Below, in pieces: positions 8,812 to 18,140 of a stretch of DNA of 64,000 nucleotides (within the stretch, counting starts at the first letter, position 1; every line of letters starts with the position of its first letter). Source of the DNA: Terriglobia bacterium (GTDB lineage Bacteria; Acidobacteriota; Terriglobia; Terriglobales; Acidobacteriaceae); NCBI GenBank assembly GCA_020072645.1, contig JAIQGK010000012.1:558001-622000 (forward strand), in the 5' to 3' direction. The position numbers were made by a program, and so were the translations under genes. The notes below the pieces were generated by a model. The model saw only the letters and a program-made list of their open reading frames with translations, ran no database searches and was not told where the DNA came from.

Positions 8812-9522
8812 ATGGCACAGATCTTTCACCGCAGTGCAAATACTCTGGCTCGCGCCAGCATACTGGGAGTAGTGCTCCTGCTCTCGGCCGTGGGCGCGGC
8901 CGTCTTGAAGCTCCAGCGCTCTCCTTATGTTACGGCGCAGCATATTGCGCCGGAACAACCAGTGCCGTTCAGCCATCAGCACCACGCCGCCGGTCTCGGG
9001 CTGGACTGCCGGTATTGCCACACCTCGGTGGAGGATTCAAGCTTTGCCGGAATCCCTCCCACCAAGACTTGCATGAACTGCCACGCGCAGATATGGACGA
9101 ATGCTCCCATGCTGGCGCCGGTGCGCTATAGCTTCTCCAGCGGCCAGTCACTGCAATGGACGCGCGTGCACGATCTGCCGGATTTTGTTTATTTCAATCA
9201 CAGCATTCACATCAATAAGGGCGTGGGCTGTTACAGCTGCCATGGCCAGGTGGATGCAATGCCGCTGATGTATGAGGAAAACACGCTCCAGATGGAGTGG
9301 TGCCTGGATTGCCATCGTCAGCCGGAAAAGTTTTTGCGGCCGAAGAATGAAGTTTTCAACATGAAGTATCAACAGCCAACTCCGGAGAGCCCGGTTGAAG
9401 TGATGATTGCCGGGAAGAAAGAATCCTTTACTGACCAGTTAGTGCTCGGTACGGCTTTGCGGAAGGAATATCACCTGCGCACGCAGCAGGATATAACCAG
9501 TTGCTCCACCTGCCACCGATAG
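8812..9522 (+). CDS. actA: Alternative complex III subunit ActA, pentaheme cytochrome c
   Basis: Periplasm-facing multiheme cytochrome that carries electrons within the quinol-oxidising alternative complex III. Five CxxCH motifs are present (Cys at about 66, 87, 140, 164 and 231), the number expected for ActA. A single N-terminal hydrophobic helix (about 16-33) serves as uncleaved anchor or signal. Several extra His residues (HQHH, FNHSIH) can supply distal heme ligands. First gene of the act operon, 21 bp ahead of actB. No clear Shine-Dalgarno sequence before the ATG; the start is supported by the position of the signal helix. Confidence 0.93.
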   Translation: MAQIFHRSANTLARASILGVVLLLSAVGAAVLKLQRSPYVTAQHIAPEQPVPFSHQHHAAGLGLDCRYCHTSVEDSSFAGIPPTKTCMNCHAQIWTNAPMLAPVRYSFSSGQSLQWTRVHDLPDFVYFNHSIHINKGVGCYSCHGQVDAMPLMYEENTLQMEWCLDCHRQPEKFLRPKNEVFNMKYQQPTPESPVEVMIAGKKESFTDQLVLGTALRKEYHLRTQQDITSCSTCHR

Positions 9523-9543
9523 GGTGGAAACAAATGGAAACGA

Positions 9544-12500
9544 ATGTCTAATAACAGCGATATAAAACCTAATCTGATTTCTGCCAGTGAGATCAAGCCG
9601 GCCAGCATGGAGCTGGAAGCCGTGCGCAAAAAGCTGGCCGATGCTAAAGGACCAAAGTACTGGCGTACTTTAGAGGAGCTTGCGGACCAGGAAGCCTTCG
9701 GCGAATTGCTGCAGCGCGAATTTCCGCGTCAGGCTTCAGAATGGGTTGATCCCGTTTCGCGCCGCAGCTTCCTCAAACTGGCCGGCGCATCCATGGCATT
9801 GGCTGGACTGGCCGGCTGCACGCGGCAGCCGTTGGAGCAGATCCTGCCTTATGTCCGGCAGCCGGAAGAGCTGATCCCCGGAAAGCCAATTTTTTATGCC
9901 ACGGCCATGCCTTTCCATGGTCATGCGCTGCCGTTGCTGGTGGAAACACACGAATTTCGCCCTACCAAGATTGAAGGCAATCCGCTGCACGCGGCCAGCC
10001 TGGGCGCCACGGACCTTTTTGCTCAGGCCTCCATCCTGAATCTTTATGATCCTGACCGCTCTACCACGCTGACCAATATGGGCGAACTGCGGTCATGGGG
10101 CGACTTCGCCATGGCCGTCAACAGCAGGATCAACGATAAGGATGGTCTTAAGGCCACACAGGGTGCGGGGTTGCGCTTCCTTACCGGGGCTATGACTTCG
10201 CCGACCTTTGGCTGGCAGATGAAGGCTGTACAGCAGGCTTTCCCGCAGTCAAAGTGGCATCGCTGGGACCCGGTCAATCGCGATAACATGCGCGCCGGAT
10301 CGAAGCTCGCCTTCGGCGGATATTACGATCCGGTTTACAAGTTTGAAAACGCGGCAGTCGTGGTGTCGCTGGACGCCGACTTCCTCTCCGGAGAGTGGTT
10401 CCCGGGCTTTGTCCGCTATTCGCGTGACTTTATGCGCGGACGCAAGCTGGAAAATGGCGACCAGATGAACCGCCTCTATGTGGCGGAGAGCTCACCTTCG
10501 ACCACGGGGGCCAAGGCCGATCATCGACTCGTCCTGCGTCCTTCAGAAGTGGAGACCGTCGCTCGTGCGCTGGCGGCAAAAGTCGGCGTGGGCGGAGCGG
10601 CAGGGAGCCTGAATCCTGACCAGCAAAAGTTTGTCGATGCGGTTGCCGCCGACCTGACAGAGCACAAAGGCAAATGCCTGGTTGTTCCGGGCGAGTTCCA
10701 GTCCCCCACGGTCTATGCGCTGGCGCATGCCATGAACGGTGCGCTGGGCAATGTCGGCCAGACGGTTACATACATTGATCCCGTTGAAGTGGATGCGGTG
10801 GAGCACGGGCAGTCCATTAAAGAATTGATTGCTGACATGAACGCGGGCAAAGTGGATACCCTGGTAATCATTGGCGGCAATCCTGTGTATAACGCTCCGG
10901 TTGATCTCGACTTTGTCACTGCCGTGCAGAAAGCCAAGCTCCGCATACAGTTCTCCAACTACAAAAACGAGACCACTGACTACATGCACTGGCATGTGCC
11001 GGAAGCGCACTATCTGGAAGCGTGGAGCGATGCGCGGTCCTATGACGGCACCGCCAGCGTAATTCAGCCTATGATCATGCCGCTTTATGACGGCCGAAAC
11101 TGTCATGAAGCGCTGGCGCTGTTTACTGACCAGCCGGGCACGGGCTCGCATGATCTGGTGCAAACTTACTGGAAGTCGCAACATCCCACAGCTGATTTCG
11201 AGAGTTTTTGGCGCACCTCAGTCCATGATGGTTTTGTGGCCAACACTACCTCCCCTGCCAAACAGCTAAGCGCCAAGATTGGATCTCTGCCCGCTACGGC
11301 TGCCGCCGGCGAAATTGAAGTTTCCTTCCGTCCCGACCCCACGATTTACGATGGCAGCTTTATTAACAATGCCTGGCTGCAAGAGACGCCGAAGCCGCTG
11401 AGTCGCAATACATGGGACAACGTTGCCATGATTAGTCCCAAAATGGCGGCGGACTGGAAGCTGAATCAGCTTAAGGACGACAACGACCATCAGTCGGACG
11501 CGCAAAGAATTATCGAGATTGTCTTCCCGGATGGCCGCAAGGTAGAAGCTCCTTACTGGCCGCAGCCGGGTCATCCTGACAATGCAGTCACGCTCTTTCT
11601 GGGCTATGGTCAATCCAGGACTGGGCGCGTAGGGACCGGCACAGGTTACAACGCTTACAAAGTCCGTCCCAGCGGCACGCAATATATTGCCGGCGGCGCA
11701 AAGATTAACGTTACCAATCGATTCTGGGACATCGCCGTCACGCAGGGCCACTTCAGCATGGACGACCGTGAGCCGGTGAAGGTGGCGGACCTGGAAGAGT
11801 TCATCAGGAACAAGAACTTTGTCCATGAGAATCCTGAAGAGGAGCCTCATGACAAGCCGGACCATCCTGAGTCGCTATATCCCGATTACCGCTATTCGCA
11901 GGGCAATCAGTATTTCCGTGAATATGCCTGGGGCATGTCTATCGACCTGAATTCCTGTGTTGGCTGCCAGGCATGTGCGGTGGCCTGCCAGGCGGAAAAT
12001 AACATCTCCGTCGTGGGCAAGCAGCAGGTGCAGCGTGGCCGTGAGATGCAATGGATACGCATTGACTCCTATTATGAAGGCGATCCGGCCAATCCGAGCG
12101 TTTACTTCCAGCCGGTTCCCTGCATGCAGTGTGAAGATGCGCCGTGCGAGCCGGTTTGTCCCGTGGGCGCGACCACGCACTCCACTGAAGGCCTGAATGA
12201 CATGGTTTATAACCGCTGCGTGGGCACGCGGTACTGCTCCAACAACTGCCCGTATAAAGTTCGGCGGTTTAACTTCTTCCTGTTTGCGGATTACGACACG
12301 CCTAGCCTCAAGCTGGGCCGCAACCCGGATGTGACCGTGCGCAGCCGCGGCGTGATGGAAAAATGCACGTATTGCGTGCAGCGCATCACCGCAGCCCGCA
12401 TCGCTTCAGAAAAAGAAGACCGGCAAATCAAGGATGGAGAGATCAAGACGGCCTGCCAGCAGACCTGTCCTACTGGGGCAATTACATTCGGCAACATCAA

Positions 12501-12675
12501 TGATCCCAGCAGCCGGGTGGCCCGCCTGAAGTGGGAGAACGGCGACCGGTATGGCAAGAGAAATCCGCGAGACTATCAGCTTCTGGCGGAATTGAATACA
12601 CGCCCGCGCACCACGTATGTGGCGGCGGTGCGAAACCCCAATCCTAAATTAGCGTCTGGCACGGAGAATACATAA
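9544..12675 (+). CDS. actB: Alternative complex III subunit ActB, molybdopterin-like domain fused to Fe-S domain
   Basis: 1043-residue fusion typical of ActB. The N-terminal 70 residues are the usual ActB leader, followed by a Tat-like SRRSFLKLAGA motif (Arg 73-74) and a lipobox-like LAGC (Cys92). The central part (about 95-780) is a molybdopterin-oxidoreductase-like domain; in characterised ActB proteins this domain has no Mo cofactor. The C-terminal part (from about 800) is a NrfC/DmsB-like ferredoxin with four cysteine clusters: CVGCQACAVAC, CMQCEDAPCEPVC, CVGTRYCSNNC, and CTYC with CQQTC. It passes electrons from quinol near ActC towards ActA and ActE. It is separated from actC by only 3 bp. 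Confidence 0.94.
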   Translation: MSNNSDIKPNLISASEIKPASMELEAVRKKLADAKGPKYWRTLEELADQEAFGELLQREFPRQASEWVDPVSRRSFLKLAGASMALAGLAGCTRQPLEQILPYVRQPEELIPGKPIFYATAMPFHGHALPLLVETHEFRPTKIEGNPLHAASLGATDLFAQASILNLYDPDRSTTLTNMGELRSWGDFAMAVNSRINDKDGLKATQGAGLRFLTGAMTSPTFGWQMKAVQQAFPQSKWHRWDPVNRDNMRAGSKLAFGGYYDPVYKFENAAVVVSLDADFLSGEWFPGFVRYSRDFMRGRKLENGDQMNRLYVAESSPSTTGAKADHRLVLRPSEVETVARALAAKVGVGGAAGSLNPDQQKFVDAVAADLTEHKGKCLVVPGEFQSPTVYALAHAMNGALGNVGQTVTYIDPVEVDAVEHGQSIKELIADMNAGKVDTLVIIGGNPVYNAPVDLDFVTAVQKAKLRIQFSNYKNETTDYMHWHVPEAHYLEAWSDARSYDGTASVIQPMIMPLYDGRNCHEALALFTDQPGTGSHDLVQTYWKSQHPTADFESFWRTSVHDGFVANTTSPAKQLSAKIGSLPATAAAGEIEVSFRPDPTIYDGSFINNAWLQETPKPLSRNTWDNVAMISPKMAADWKLNQLKDDNDHQSDAQRIIEIVFPDGRKVEAPYWPQPGHPDNAVTLFLGYGQSRTGRVGTGTGYNAYKVRPSGTQYIAGGAKINVTNRFWDIAVTQGHFSMDDREPVKVADLEEFIRNKNFVHENPEEEPHDKPDHPESLYPDYRYSQGNQYFREYAWGMSIDLNSCVGCQACAVACQAENNISVVGKQQVQRGREMQWIRIDSYYEGDPANPSVYFQPVPCMQCEDAPCEPVCPVGATTHSTEGLNDMVYNRCVGTRYCSNNCPYKVRRFNFFLFADYDTPSLKLGRNPDVTVRSRGVMEKCTYCVQRITAARIASEKEDRQIKDGEIKTACQQTCPTGAITFGNINDPSSRVARLKWENGDRYGKRNPRDYQLLAELNTRPRTTYVAAVRNPNPKLASGTENT

Positions 12676-12678
12676 GAG

Positions 12679-14055
12679 ATGGCTGCACCAGACATTCTGC
12701 CGCCTAAAGGTGTAAGGCCGCCCATTATCGGGCCCGGCCAGACCTTTGGCACCATAACGGACCGCATTGCCGGAATTGTGCTCACCAAGCACACCCCTAT
12801 CTTCTGGGTAGCAATTGTGGCTATTTCGCTGGCGATTTTCGGCATGTTGCAGACCGCGATTGGCTACCTGCTGGTTAAAGGCGTGGGAATCTGGGGCATC
12901 ACCATCCCGATTGGATGGGGCTTCGCCATCGTGAACTTTGTGTGGTGGATCGGTATCGGCCACGCGGGCACGCTGATCTCTGCCATTCTTCTGTTGTTCA
13001 AGCAGACCTGGCGTACCTCGATCAACCGATTTGCTGAGGCCATGACGATTTTTGCCGTCATGCAGGCCGGCTTGTTCCCGCTGATTCACACTGGACGTCC
13101 GTGGCTGGCAGCCTACTGGCTGTTTCCTATTCCGCTCACCATGGGTGTCTGGCCGCAGTTCCGCAGCCCGCTCATCTGGGACGTATTTGCCGTCTCAACG
13201 TACTTCACGGCATCGTTCCTGTTCTGGGGCATTGGACTCATTCCTGACTTTGCTACGCTGCGCGATTCCGCCAAAACGCTGGTTGTCCGGCGCATTTATG
13301 GCATGTTGGCGATGGGCTGGCGCGGATCAGCCAAGCACTGGAACCGCTATGAGACGGCTTATATGCTTTTGGCTGGTCTTTGTACTCCGCTGGTTCTCTC
13401 GGTGCATAGCGTGGTGTCACTGGATTTCGCGGTGTCCGTGGTGCCGGGATGGCACACTACTTTCTTCCCGCCATACTTCGTCGCCGGCGCAATCTATTCC
13501 GGTTTCGCCATGGTGCTGATGCTGGCGATTCCGTTCCGCTATCTCTATGGCATGCAGGATTTCATCACCCTGCGGCATTTGCAGAACTGCGGCAAGCTAA
13601 TGTTGGCAACCGGCCAAATCGTCGCCTATTCCTATGCGATGGAAATGTTTATCGGCTGGTACAGCCATGACAAATACGAACTGGCCATGGTCAATAACCG
13701 GCTGCATGGCCCGTACTCGCACTATTACTACATGCTCATCCTCTGCAACATCCTCATACCGCAGTCGCTGTGGCTCAACAAGGTGCGTTCCACGCCGTGG
13801 ATACTGTTCCTGGTGTCCGTGGTGGTGAATACCGGTATGTGGCTTGAGCGGTTTGTCATTGTCGTCATGAGCCTCCAGCGCGATTACATTCCGAGTTCGT
13901 GGGGCATGTACTGGTTTACGAAGTGGGACATGATGATTTTCGTTGGAACCATGGGGTTCTTTACTTTGCTCTTCTTTATCTTTATCCGGCTTATGCCGGC
14001 CATTTCCATCTTTGAAATGCGGAACCTGATTCCGCAGGCGAAGGTGAAAGAATAA
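12679..14055 (+). CDS. actC: Alternative complex III subunit ActC, NrfD-like integral membrane protein
   Basis: 458-residue polytopic membrane protein of the NrfD/PsrC family with about ten hydrophobic segments; in complex III it forms a quinol-binding core and possible proton path together with ActF. Typical blocks include WGFAIVNFVWWIGIGHAG and the ENRYETAY-like NRYETAYMLLAG region. Its stop overlaps the start of actD (TAATG at 14053-14057), implying translational coupling. Confidence 0.93.
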   Translation: MAAPDILPPKGVRPPIIGPGQTFGTITDRIAGIVLTKHTPIFWVAIVAISLAIFGMLQTAIGYLLVKGVGIWGITIPIGWGFAIVNFVWWIGIGHAGTLISAILLLFKQTWRTSINRFAEAMTIFAVMQAGLFPLIHTGRPWLAAYWLFPIPLTMGVWPQFRSPLIWDVFAVSTYFTASFLFWGIGLIPDFATLRDSAKTLVVRRIYGMLAMGWRGSAKHWNRYETAYMLLAGLCTPLVLSVHSVVSLDFAVSVVPGWHTTFFPPYFVAGAIYSGFAMVLMLAIPFRYLYGMQDFITLRHLQNCGKLMLATGQIVAYSYAMEMFIGWYSHDKYELAMVNNRLHGPYSHYYYMLILCNILIPQSLWLNKVRSTPWILFLVSVVVNTGMWLERFVIVVMSLQRDYIPSSWGMYWFTKWDMMIFVGTMGFFTLLFFIFIRLMPAISIFEMRNLIPQAKVKE

Positions 14056-14591
14056 TGACAGCTGGACCTATTTACGGATTGATGGCGGAGTTTGAAACGC
14101 CTACGGAACTGGTGGAAGCGGCCAAGGGCGCTTATGCCGCCGGCTATCGCAAAATGGATGCGTACACCCCATATCCGCTGGAAGAAGCCGCGGAAGCTAT
14201 TGGCGCGCACCATAATCGTGTGCCGTTGATCGTGCTGGTTGGGGCCATGCTTGGAATGATTGGCGGATATTCGCTGGAATACTGGGTTTCGGCCGTCGCT
14301 TATCCGATCAATGTCGGCGGCAAGCCATTTCATTCATGGCCTGCGTTCATTCCGGTTACTTTTGAATGCGCGGTGCTGGGCGCGTGCCTGGCTGCTGTGT
14401 TTGGCATGCTGGCCTTGAATGGACTTCCGCAGCCGTATCACCCGGTATTTAATTCACCGAACTTTGTGCGCGCCAGTCGTGACCGCTTCTTCTTGTGTAT
14501 TGAGTCTCAGGACCCCCGGTTCAGCCCGTCTGACACTCGCAAATTGCTGGAGAGTTATAAGCCTGAAGAGATCACGGAGGTGCCGTATTAA
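14055..14591 (+). CDS. actD: Alternative complex III subunit ActD (DUF3341)
   Basis: 178-residue protein with two transmembrane helices (about 55-80 and 95-125) and a short soluble N-terminal domain beginning YGLMAEFETPTELVEAA, the DUF3341 pattern. It is a structural subunit of the Act membrane complex. It overlaps actC by one base, and its terminal GGAGG at 14576-14580, within its own last codons, probably serves as ribosome-binding site for actE. Confidence 0.92.
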   Translation: MTAGPIYGLMAEFETPTELVEAAKGAYAAGYRKMDAYTPYPLEEAAEAIGAHHNRVPLIVLVGAMLGMIGGYSLEYWVSAVAYPINVGGKPFHSWPAFIPVTFECAVLGACLAAVFGMLALNGLPQPYHPVFNSPNFVRASRDRFFLCIESQDPRFSPSDTRKLLESYKPEEITEVPY

Positions 14592-15378
14592 CCGTCCGGC
14601 ACAAATCCGCGTTGCATGGCTGCTGTTTGCGGCGGCAGGAATGGCTGTTCTTGCCGGCTGCCGGCAGGACATGCATAACCAGCCAAAATTTATTCCGCTT
14701 AGATCAAGCGAGTTCTATTCTGATCGCCGATCGGCGCGCTATCCCGTTCCCGGAACCATCTCGCGCACGGTTTCCGGCGACTCGGCAAACTGTTCCAACA
14801 ATGCGTCGCCGGAATGTCAGGAAAGCGTGATCGTGGACAAGGAGCAGCTCGATCCCAACAGTTATTACCTGACCGGCAAACGCGGAAACGTTTACGGCAA
14901 CGATCTTCCCGGCGATCTGCCGTTCAAGGGGGATACTCCGGAGGGACGGCAGAACATACTGGCGCGGGGCCAGGAACGCTACACTATCTATTGCACTCCC
15001 TGCCATTCGCAGTTGGGCGATGGAAACGGCATGATCGTGCAGCGCGGCTTTAAGCGTCCGCCGTCTTTCCATGTGCAGCGGCTCAAGAACGCGCCGCTCG
15101 GCTGGTTTTATGATGTCATCAGCAATGGTTTTGGCGGTATGCCGGACTACGCCGCCCAGATAAAACCTGCTGATCGCTGGGCCATTGCCGCCTATATTCG
15201 CGCGCTGCAGCTCAGCCAGAACGCAAGTGAAACGGACGTCGCGGCTGCCGATCGAGACCAATTGAGCAAGCCGTCAGAACAAGGAATTACTATCCCAGAT
15301 ACATCTATAATTTCGCCCGCCGTAACAACTCCGGTAACGCCGGTGCCTGATACGCAGCCAAAGGGGAACAAGCGATGA
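14587..15378 (+). CDS. actE: Alternative complex III subunit ActE, monoheme cytochrome c lipoprotein, probable ATT start
   Basis: Membrane-anchored monoheme cytochrome c. The heme motif is YCTPCHSQLGDGNG and a later GMPDY supplies the likely Met ligand. A signal peptide with lipobox ends LAGC, so the protein should be lipidated. Start choice: the in-frame ATG at 14641 leaves only a few residues before the lipobox Cys, and no ATG, GTG or TTG lies between the actD stop and the signal peptide. ATT at 14587-14589 lies 6 nt after GGAGG (14576-14580), overlaps the actD stop (ATTAA) and yields an n-region INRPAQIR followed by a hydrophobic core. A CTG further upstream is the alternative. The C-terminus is Pro/Thr-rich. 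The stop overlaps the actF ATG (ATGA). Identity is sure; the start codon is an inference. Confidence 0.88.
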   Translation: MNRPAQIRVAWLLFAAAGMAVLAGCRQDMHNQPKFIPLRSSEFYSDRRSARYPVPGTISRTVSGDSANCSNNASPECQESVIVDKEQLDPNSYYLTGKRGNVYGNDLPGDLPFKGDTPEGRQNILARGQERYTIYCTPCHSQLGDGNGMIVQRGFKRPPSFHVQRLKNAPLGWFYDVISNGFGGMPDYAAQIKPADRWAIAAYIRALQLSQNASETDVAAADRDQLSKPSEQGITIPDTSIISPAVTTPVTPVPDTQPKGNKR

Positions 15379-16655
15379 GCCAGACTTTGGTGCGTGTTAC
15401 TCCTAAAGATTTTGCGCCGCCGGCGATGATTGACCGCATGCGCTCGCGCTCGCTGGTCGTCGGAGCCGTGTTCGGCGTTGTGCTTCTCGTATTCACAGTT
15501 GCGCTTGCCAAGTGGGACCTCTTCCTCCGCGCATGGCTGTTTGGGTTCATGTTCTGGCTGGGCCTCACCACGGGTTCATTGGCGCTCCTTTGCCTGCAAT
15601 ACACCAGCGGCGGCAACTGGGGCCGCCTGGGGCGCAGGATCTGGGAAGCCGGGGCTGGTAACTGGTGGCTGATGGGTCTGTTCTGGCTGCCGATTGCCTT
15701 TGGCGTGAAGCGTCTCTTTGTCTGGACACAAAGGCCTCAGGATTCGACCGAACTAGCGAAATTCATCGCGCACTACGGCGCGGACAAGCTTCATTACTAC
15801 CTGAACGTCCCGTTCTGGCTGGTGCGAGGCGTGTTCTACTTCGTCGCCTGGGGGATTATCTACTACTTCCTCAAACGCTGGTCAGTCCGCGAGGAGGCAG
15901 GCACCACCACTCCAGCGCAGTTCGTGCCCATCCAGAACCTGAGTGGCTTCGGCATCGTGTTCTTCGGGTTCAGTATCACTTTCGCTTCCATCGATTGGAC
16001 CATGTCTCTCTATCCTGAGTGGTGGTCAACGGTCTGGGGCATGCTCTTCATGGTGGGCCAGGTGCTTACCACGTTCTGCTTTACCATCTGGTTGCTGACG
16101 CGGCTGGCTCAGATTGAACCGGTCTCGCGCATGTTCAAGATCGACTACCTGCATGACTTCGGCAAGCTCATGTTTGCGTTCGTCGTGCTCTGGGCTTATC
16201 TCTCGTTCTCGCAATGGCTGATTATCTGGTCCGGCAACATGCTCTCAGAGATTCGCTGGTACCTGATGCGCCTTTACCATGGCTGGCAGTATTTCGGGAC
16301 AGCGCTGATTTTCGTTCATTTCGTCTTCCCGTTCGCCCTGCTGCTCTCGCGCAGCCTGAAGCGCCATGCCGGGCGCATCGTTGCCGTGTGTTTTCTGCTG
16401 TTGTTCATGCGGCTGGTGGACCTGTTCTGGCTTACCGCCCCCAACTTTTATCCCGGCGCGGAATTCGGGCCGGGTCATCCTGCAACCAACGGGCTGAACG
16501 GCTTCGGCTTGGCCGATGCGGCCATGTACATTCTCTGCCCCATCGCTATGGGAGGAATCTGGTTGTTCTTCTTCTTCTTGCGGCTGAGCAAGCGCTCGCT
16601 CATGCCGGTAAATGATCCTGGTTTTGTCGAAATGCTGGAATCGAAACATGGATAA
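15375..16655 (+). CDS. actF: Alternative complex III subunit ActF, NrfD-like membrane protein
   Basis: 426-residue polytopic membrane protein homologous to ActC, with about ten helices, starting MSQTLVRVTPKDFAPPAMIDRM. It contains the conserved regions SITFASIDWTMSLYPEWWST and YLSFSQWLIIWSGNM typical of ActF. It pairs with ActC in the membrane arm of complex III. The start overlaps the actE stop by 4 bp and the end overlaps the next gene by 8 bp. Confidence 0.93.
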   Translation: MSQTLVRVTPKDFAPPAMIDRMRSRSLVVGAVFGVVLLVFTVALAKWDLFLRAWLFGFMFWLGLTTGSLALLCLQYTSGGNWGRLGRRIWEAGAGNWWLMGLFWLPIAFGVKRLFVWTQRPQDSTELAKFIAHYGADKLHYYLNVPFWLVRGVFYFVAWGIIYYFLKRWSVREEAGTTTPAQFVPIQNLSGFGIVFFGFSITFASIDWTMSLYPEWWSTVWGMLFMVGQVLTTFCFTIWLLTRLAQIEPVSRMFKIDYLHDFGKLMFAFVVLWAYLSFSQWLIIWSGNMLSEIRWYLMRLYHGWQYFGTALIFVHFVFPFALLLSRSLKRHAGRIVAVCFLLLFMRLVDLFWLTAPNFYPGAEFGPGHPATNGLNGFGLADAAMYILCPIAMGGIWLFFFFLRLSKRSLMPVNDPGFVEMLESKHG

Positions 16656-17265
16656 AAACAAATTTGAAACTCAATCCGGCGGGCACATCAAGGAAGGCCA
16701 TCAGGAAAGCGACATAAGCGTTAAGGGCGTGGTGTGGTCGGGAGTGATCCTGGCCGTGGGCGGTTTGCTGGCGTTCGTCCTCATGATCGTGATGATCCGC
16801 TTCCTGGAAAGATGGGAGCGCGACCACGAAGCCAAACTCACGCCCATGGAGCAGCAGTTGCAGCAGGAACGCGAAACGCCGAAAGAAGGACTGGGCAAAG
16901 TGGTGCCAACCAGTGAAGGCGAAATCAAGCCTGCTCCGGATTGGTATGGACGCGGGAAAATAGAAGACCATCTCAGCCGCACCATTAAAGCTCCTCGCCT
17001 GCAATATGACGATGAGCACGATATGCAGATTTTCCGCGGCTCAGAAGAGAAGTGGCTCAGTTCCACGGGCAAATCATCCAATGGAAGTATTCATATCCCA
17101 GTCAGCCGCGCCATGGAAATTCTGGCCCAGCGAGGCTTACCGCAAGTGAGCGGGCCATTTCAGCCCGCAAATGTGGGAGCGCCCAGCGCCGCATATCCCT
17201 CCGGGGCCGCTGATAATGGCCAACCGGCGGGCCGCGCGACGCCAACAGCAGGAGTAAAGAAGTGA
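16648..17265 (+). CDS. Single-helix membrane protein of the act/cox operon, unknown role
   Basis: Start taken at ATG 16648 (MDKNKFETQSGGH), which overlaps the actF stop by 8 bp; the frame is open further upstream but that part only shadows actF. 205 residues: a short polar N-terminus, one transmembrane helix (about 25-50), a charged region rich in Glu/Gln, a middle part with WYGRGKIEDHLSRTIKAPRL, and a Pro/Ala/Gly-rich tail. The segment RAMEILAQRGLP resembles the end of small proteins found between act and SCO/cox genes in other bacteria. No cofactor motif. Position suggests an assembly or accessory factor for the Act complex or oxidase. Confidence 0.75.
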   Translation: MDKNKFETQSGGHIKEGHQESDISVKGVVWSGVILAVGGLLAFVLMIVMIRFLERWERDHEAKLTPMEQQLQQERETPKEGLGKVVPTSEGEIKPAPDWYGRGKIEDHLSRTIKAPRLQYDDEHDMQIFRGSEEKWLSSTGKSSNGSIHIPVSRAMEILAQRGLPQVSGPFQPANVGAPSAAYPSGAADNGQPAGRATPTAGVKK

Positions 17266-18140
17266 ATTACGGCAGTACAATTCGGAAGGCGTTGGCTGTG
17301 ATTACGATTGCAGCTTGCGCTTCGGTTTCAGCGTGGTCTCAGGCTGCGCCCAAGCTTCAGCCGGGCGAATCCGTTCCCAACACGAAGCCTTCAATTCTCG
17401 ACCAGGTTGGGCTTGACCAGCGCCTGAACCAGCAAGTCCCGCTCGATCTGGCTTTCAACGACGAGCACGGCCAGGCAATTCAGTTGCAGCAATACTTTGG
17501 GCAGAAACCGGTCATTTTGATGCTGGTGTATTTCCAGTGCCCCATGCTGTGCACGCAGGTATTGAGCGGCTTTACCGGCGCGATGCTTGGAATTCGCAGG
17601 TTCGATATTGGACGCGAATTTAACGTCATAACGGTAAGCATCGATCCGCGTGACAAGCCGTCAGACGCCGTTGCCATGAAGGATCGATATATTAAGCGCT
17701 ACCGGCGTCCAACTGCCGCTGAAGGCTGGCATTTCCTGACGGGCCAGAAAGACCAGATTGATGCGCTGGCGCGGGCCGTAGGTTTCCGCTATGCGTGGGA
17801 CCCGGAGATCCAGCAGTATGCGCATGCCAGCGGCATCATGCTGCTTACGCCGCAGGGTCGCGTGGCCCAGTACTATTACGGAATCGAATACTCCCCGCGC
17901 GATATTCAACTCGGGTTGGTAGAAGCGTCAAAAGGCAAGATCGGGAACATTGTGGACGAGGTGCTTCTTTATTGCTACCACTATGATCCCCGGCAAGGCC
18001 GGTACGGCGCTGCCATTTTCAATGTTTTGCGCTTGAGCGCCCTCGCCACGGTTCTGGCGCTGGGTGGTTTTATGTTGATCATGTTTCGCCGCGATTCGCT
18101 CGCTGCCCACAAGGGCCGCTTAACCAGGACAGCCGAATAG
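17262..18140 (+). CDS. SCO1/SenC/PrrC family copper chaperone
   Basis: 292-residue exported protein expected to deliver copper to the CuA site of cytochrome oxidase subunit II. It has an N-terminal signal peptide, a thioredoxin fold with the CxxxC copper motif (FQCPMLCTQV, about residue 88-95) and the downstream His (QQYAHASGIMLLTPQG) that completes the copper site, plus a C-terminal transmembrane helix (about 250-272) as in the acidobacterial/myxobacterial type. Starts with GTG inside GTGA, overlapping the preceding stop. The next gene is oxidase subunit II, matching its role. Confidence 0.9.
   Translation: MNYGSTIRKALAVITIAACASVSAWSQAAPKLQPGESVPNTKPSILDQVGLDQRLNQQVPLDLAFNDEHGQAIQLQQYFGQKPVILMLVYFQCPMLCTQVLSGFTGAMLGIRRFDIGREFNVITVSIDPRDKPSDAVAMKDRYIKRYRRPTAAEGWHFLTGQKDQIDALARAVGFRYAWDPEIQQYAHASGIMLLTPQGRVAQYYYGIEYSPRDIQLGLVEASKGKIGNIVDEVLLYCYHYDPRQGRYGAAIFNVLRLSALATVLALGGFMLIMFRRDSLAAHKGRLTRTAE

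Noticed and set aside
14419-14586. Upstream extension of actE from ATG 14419
   Set aside because: It runs inside actD in another frame and would put the signal peptide about 80 residues from the N-terminus.
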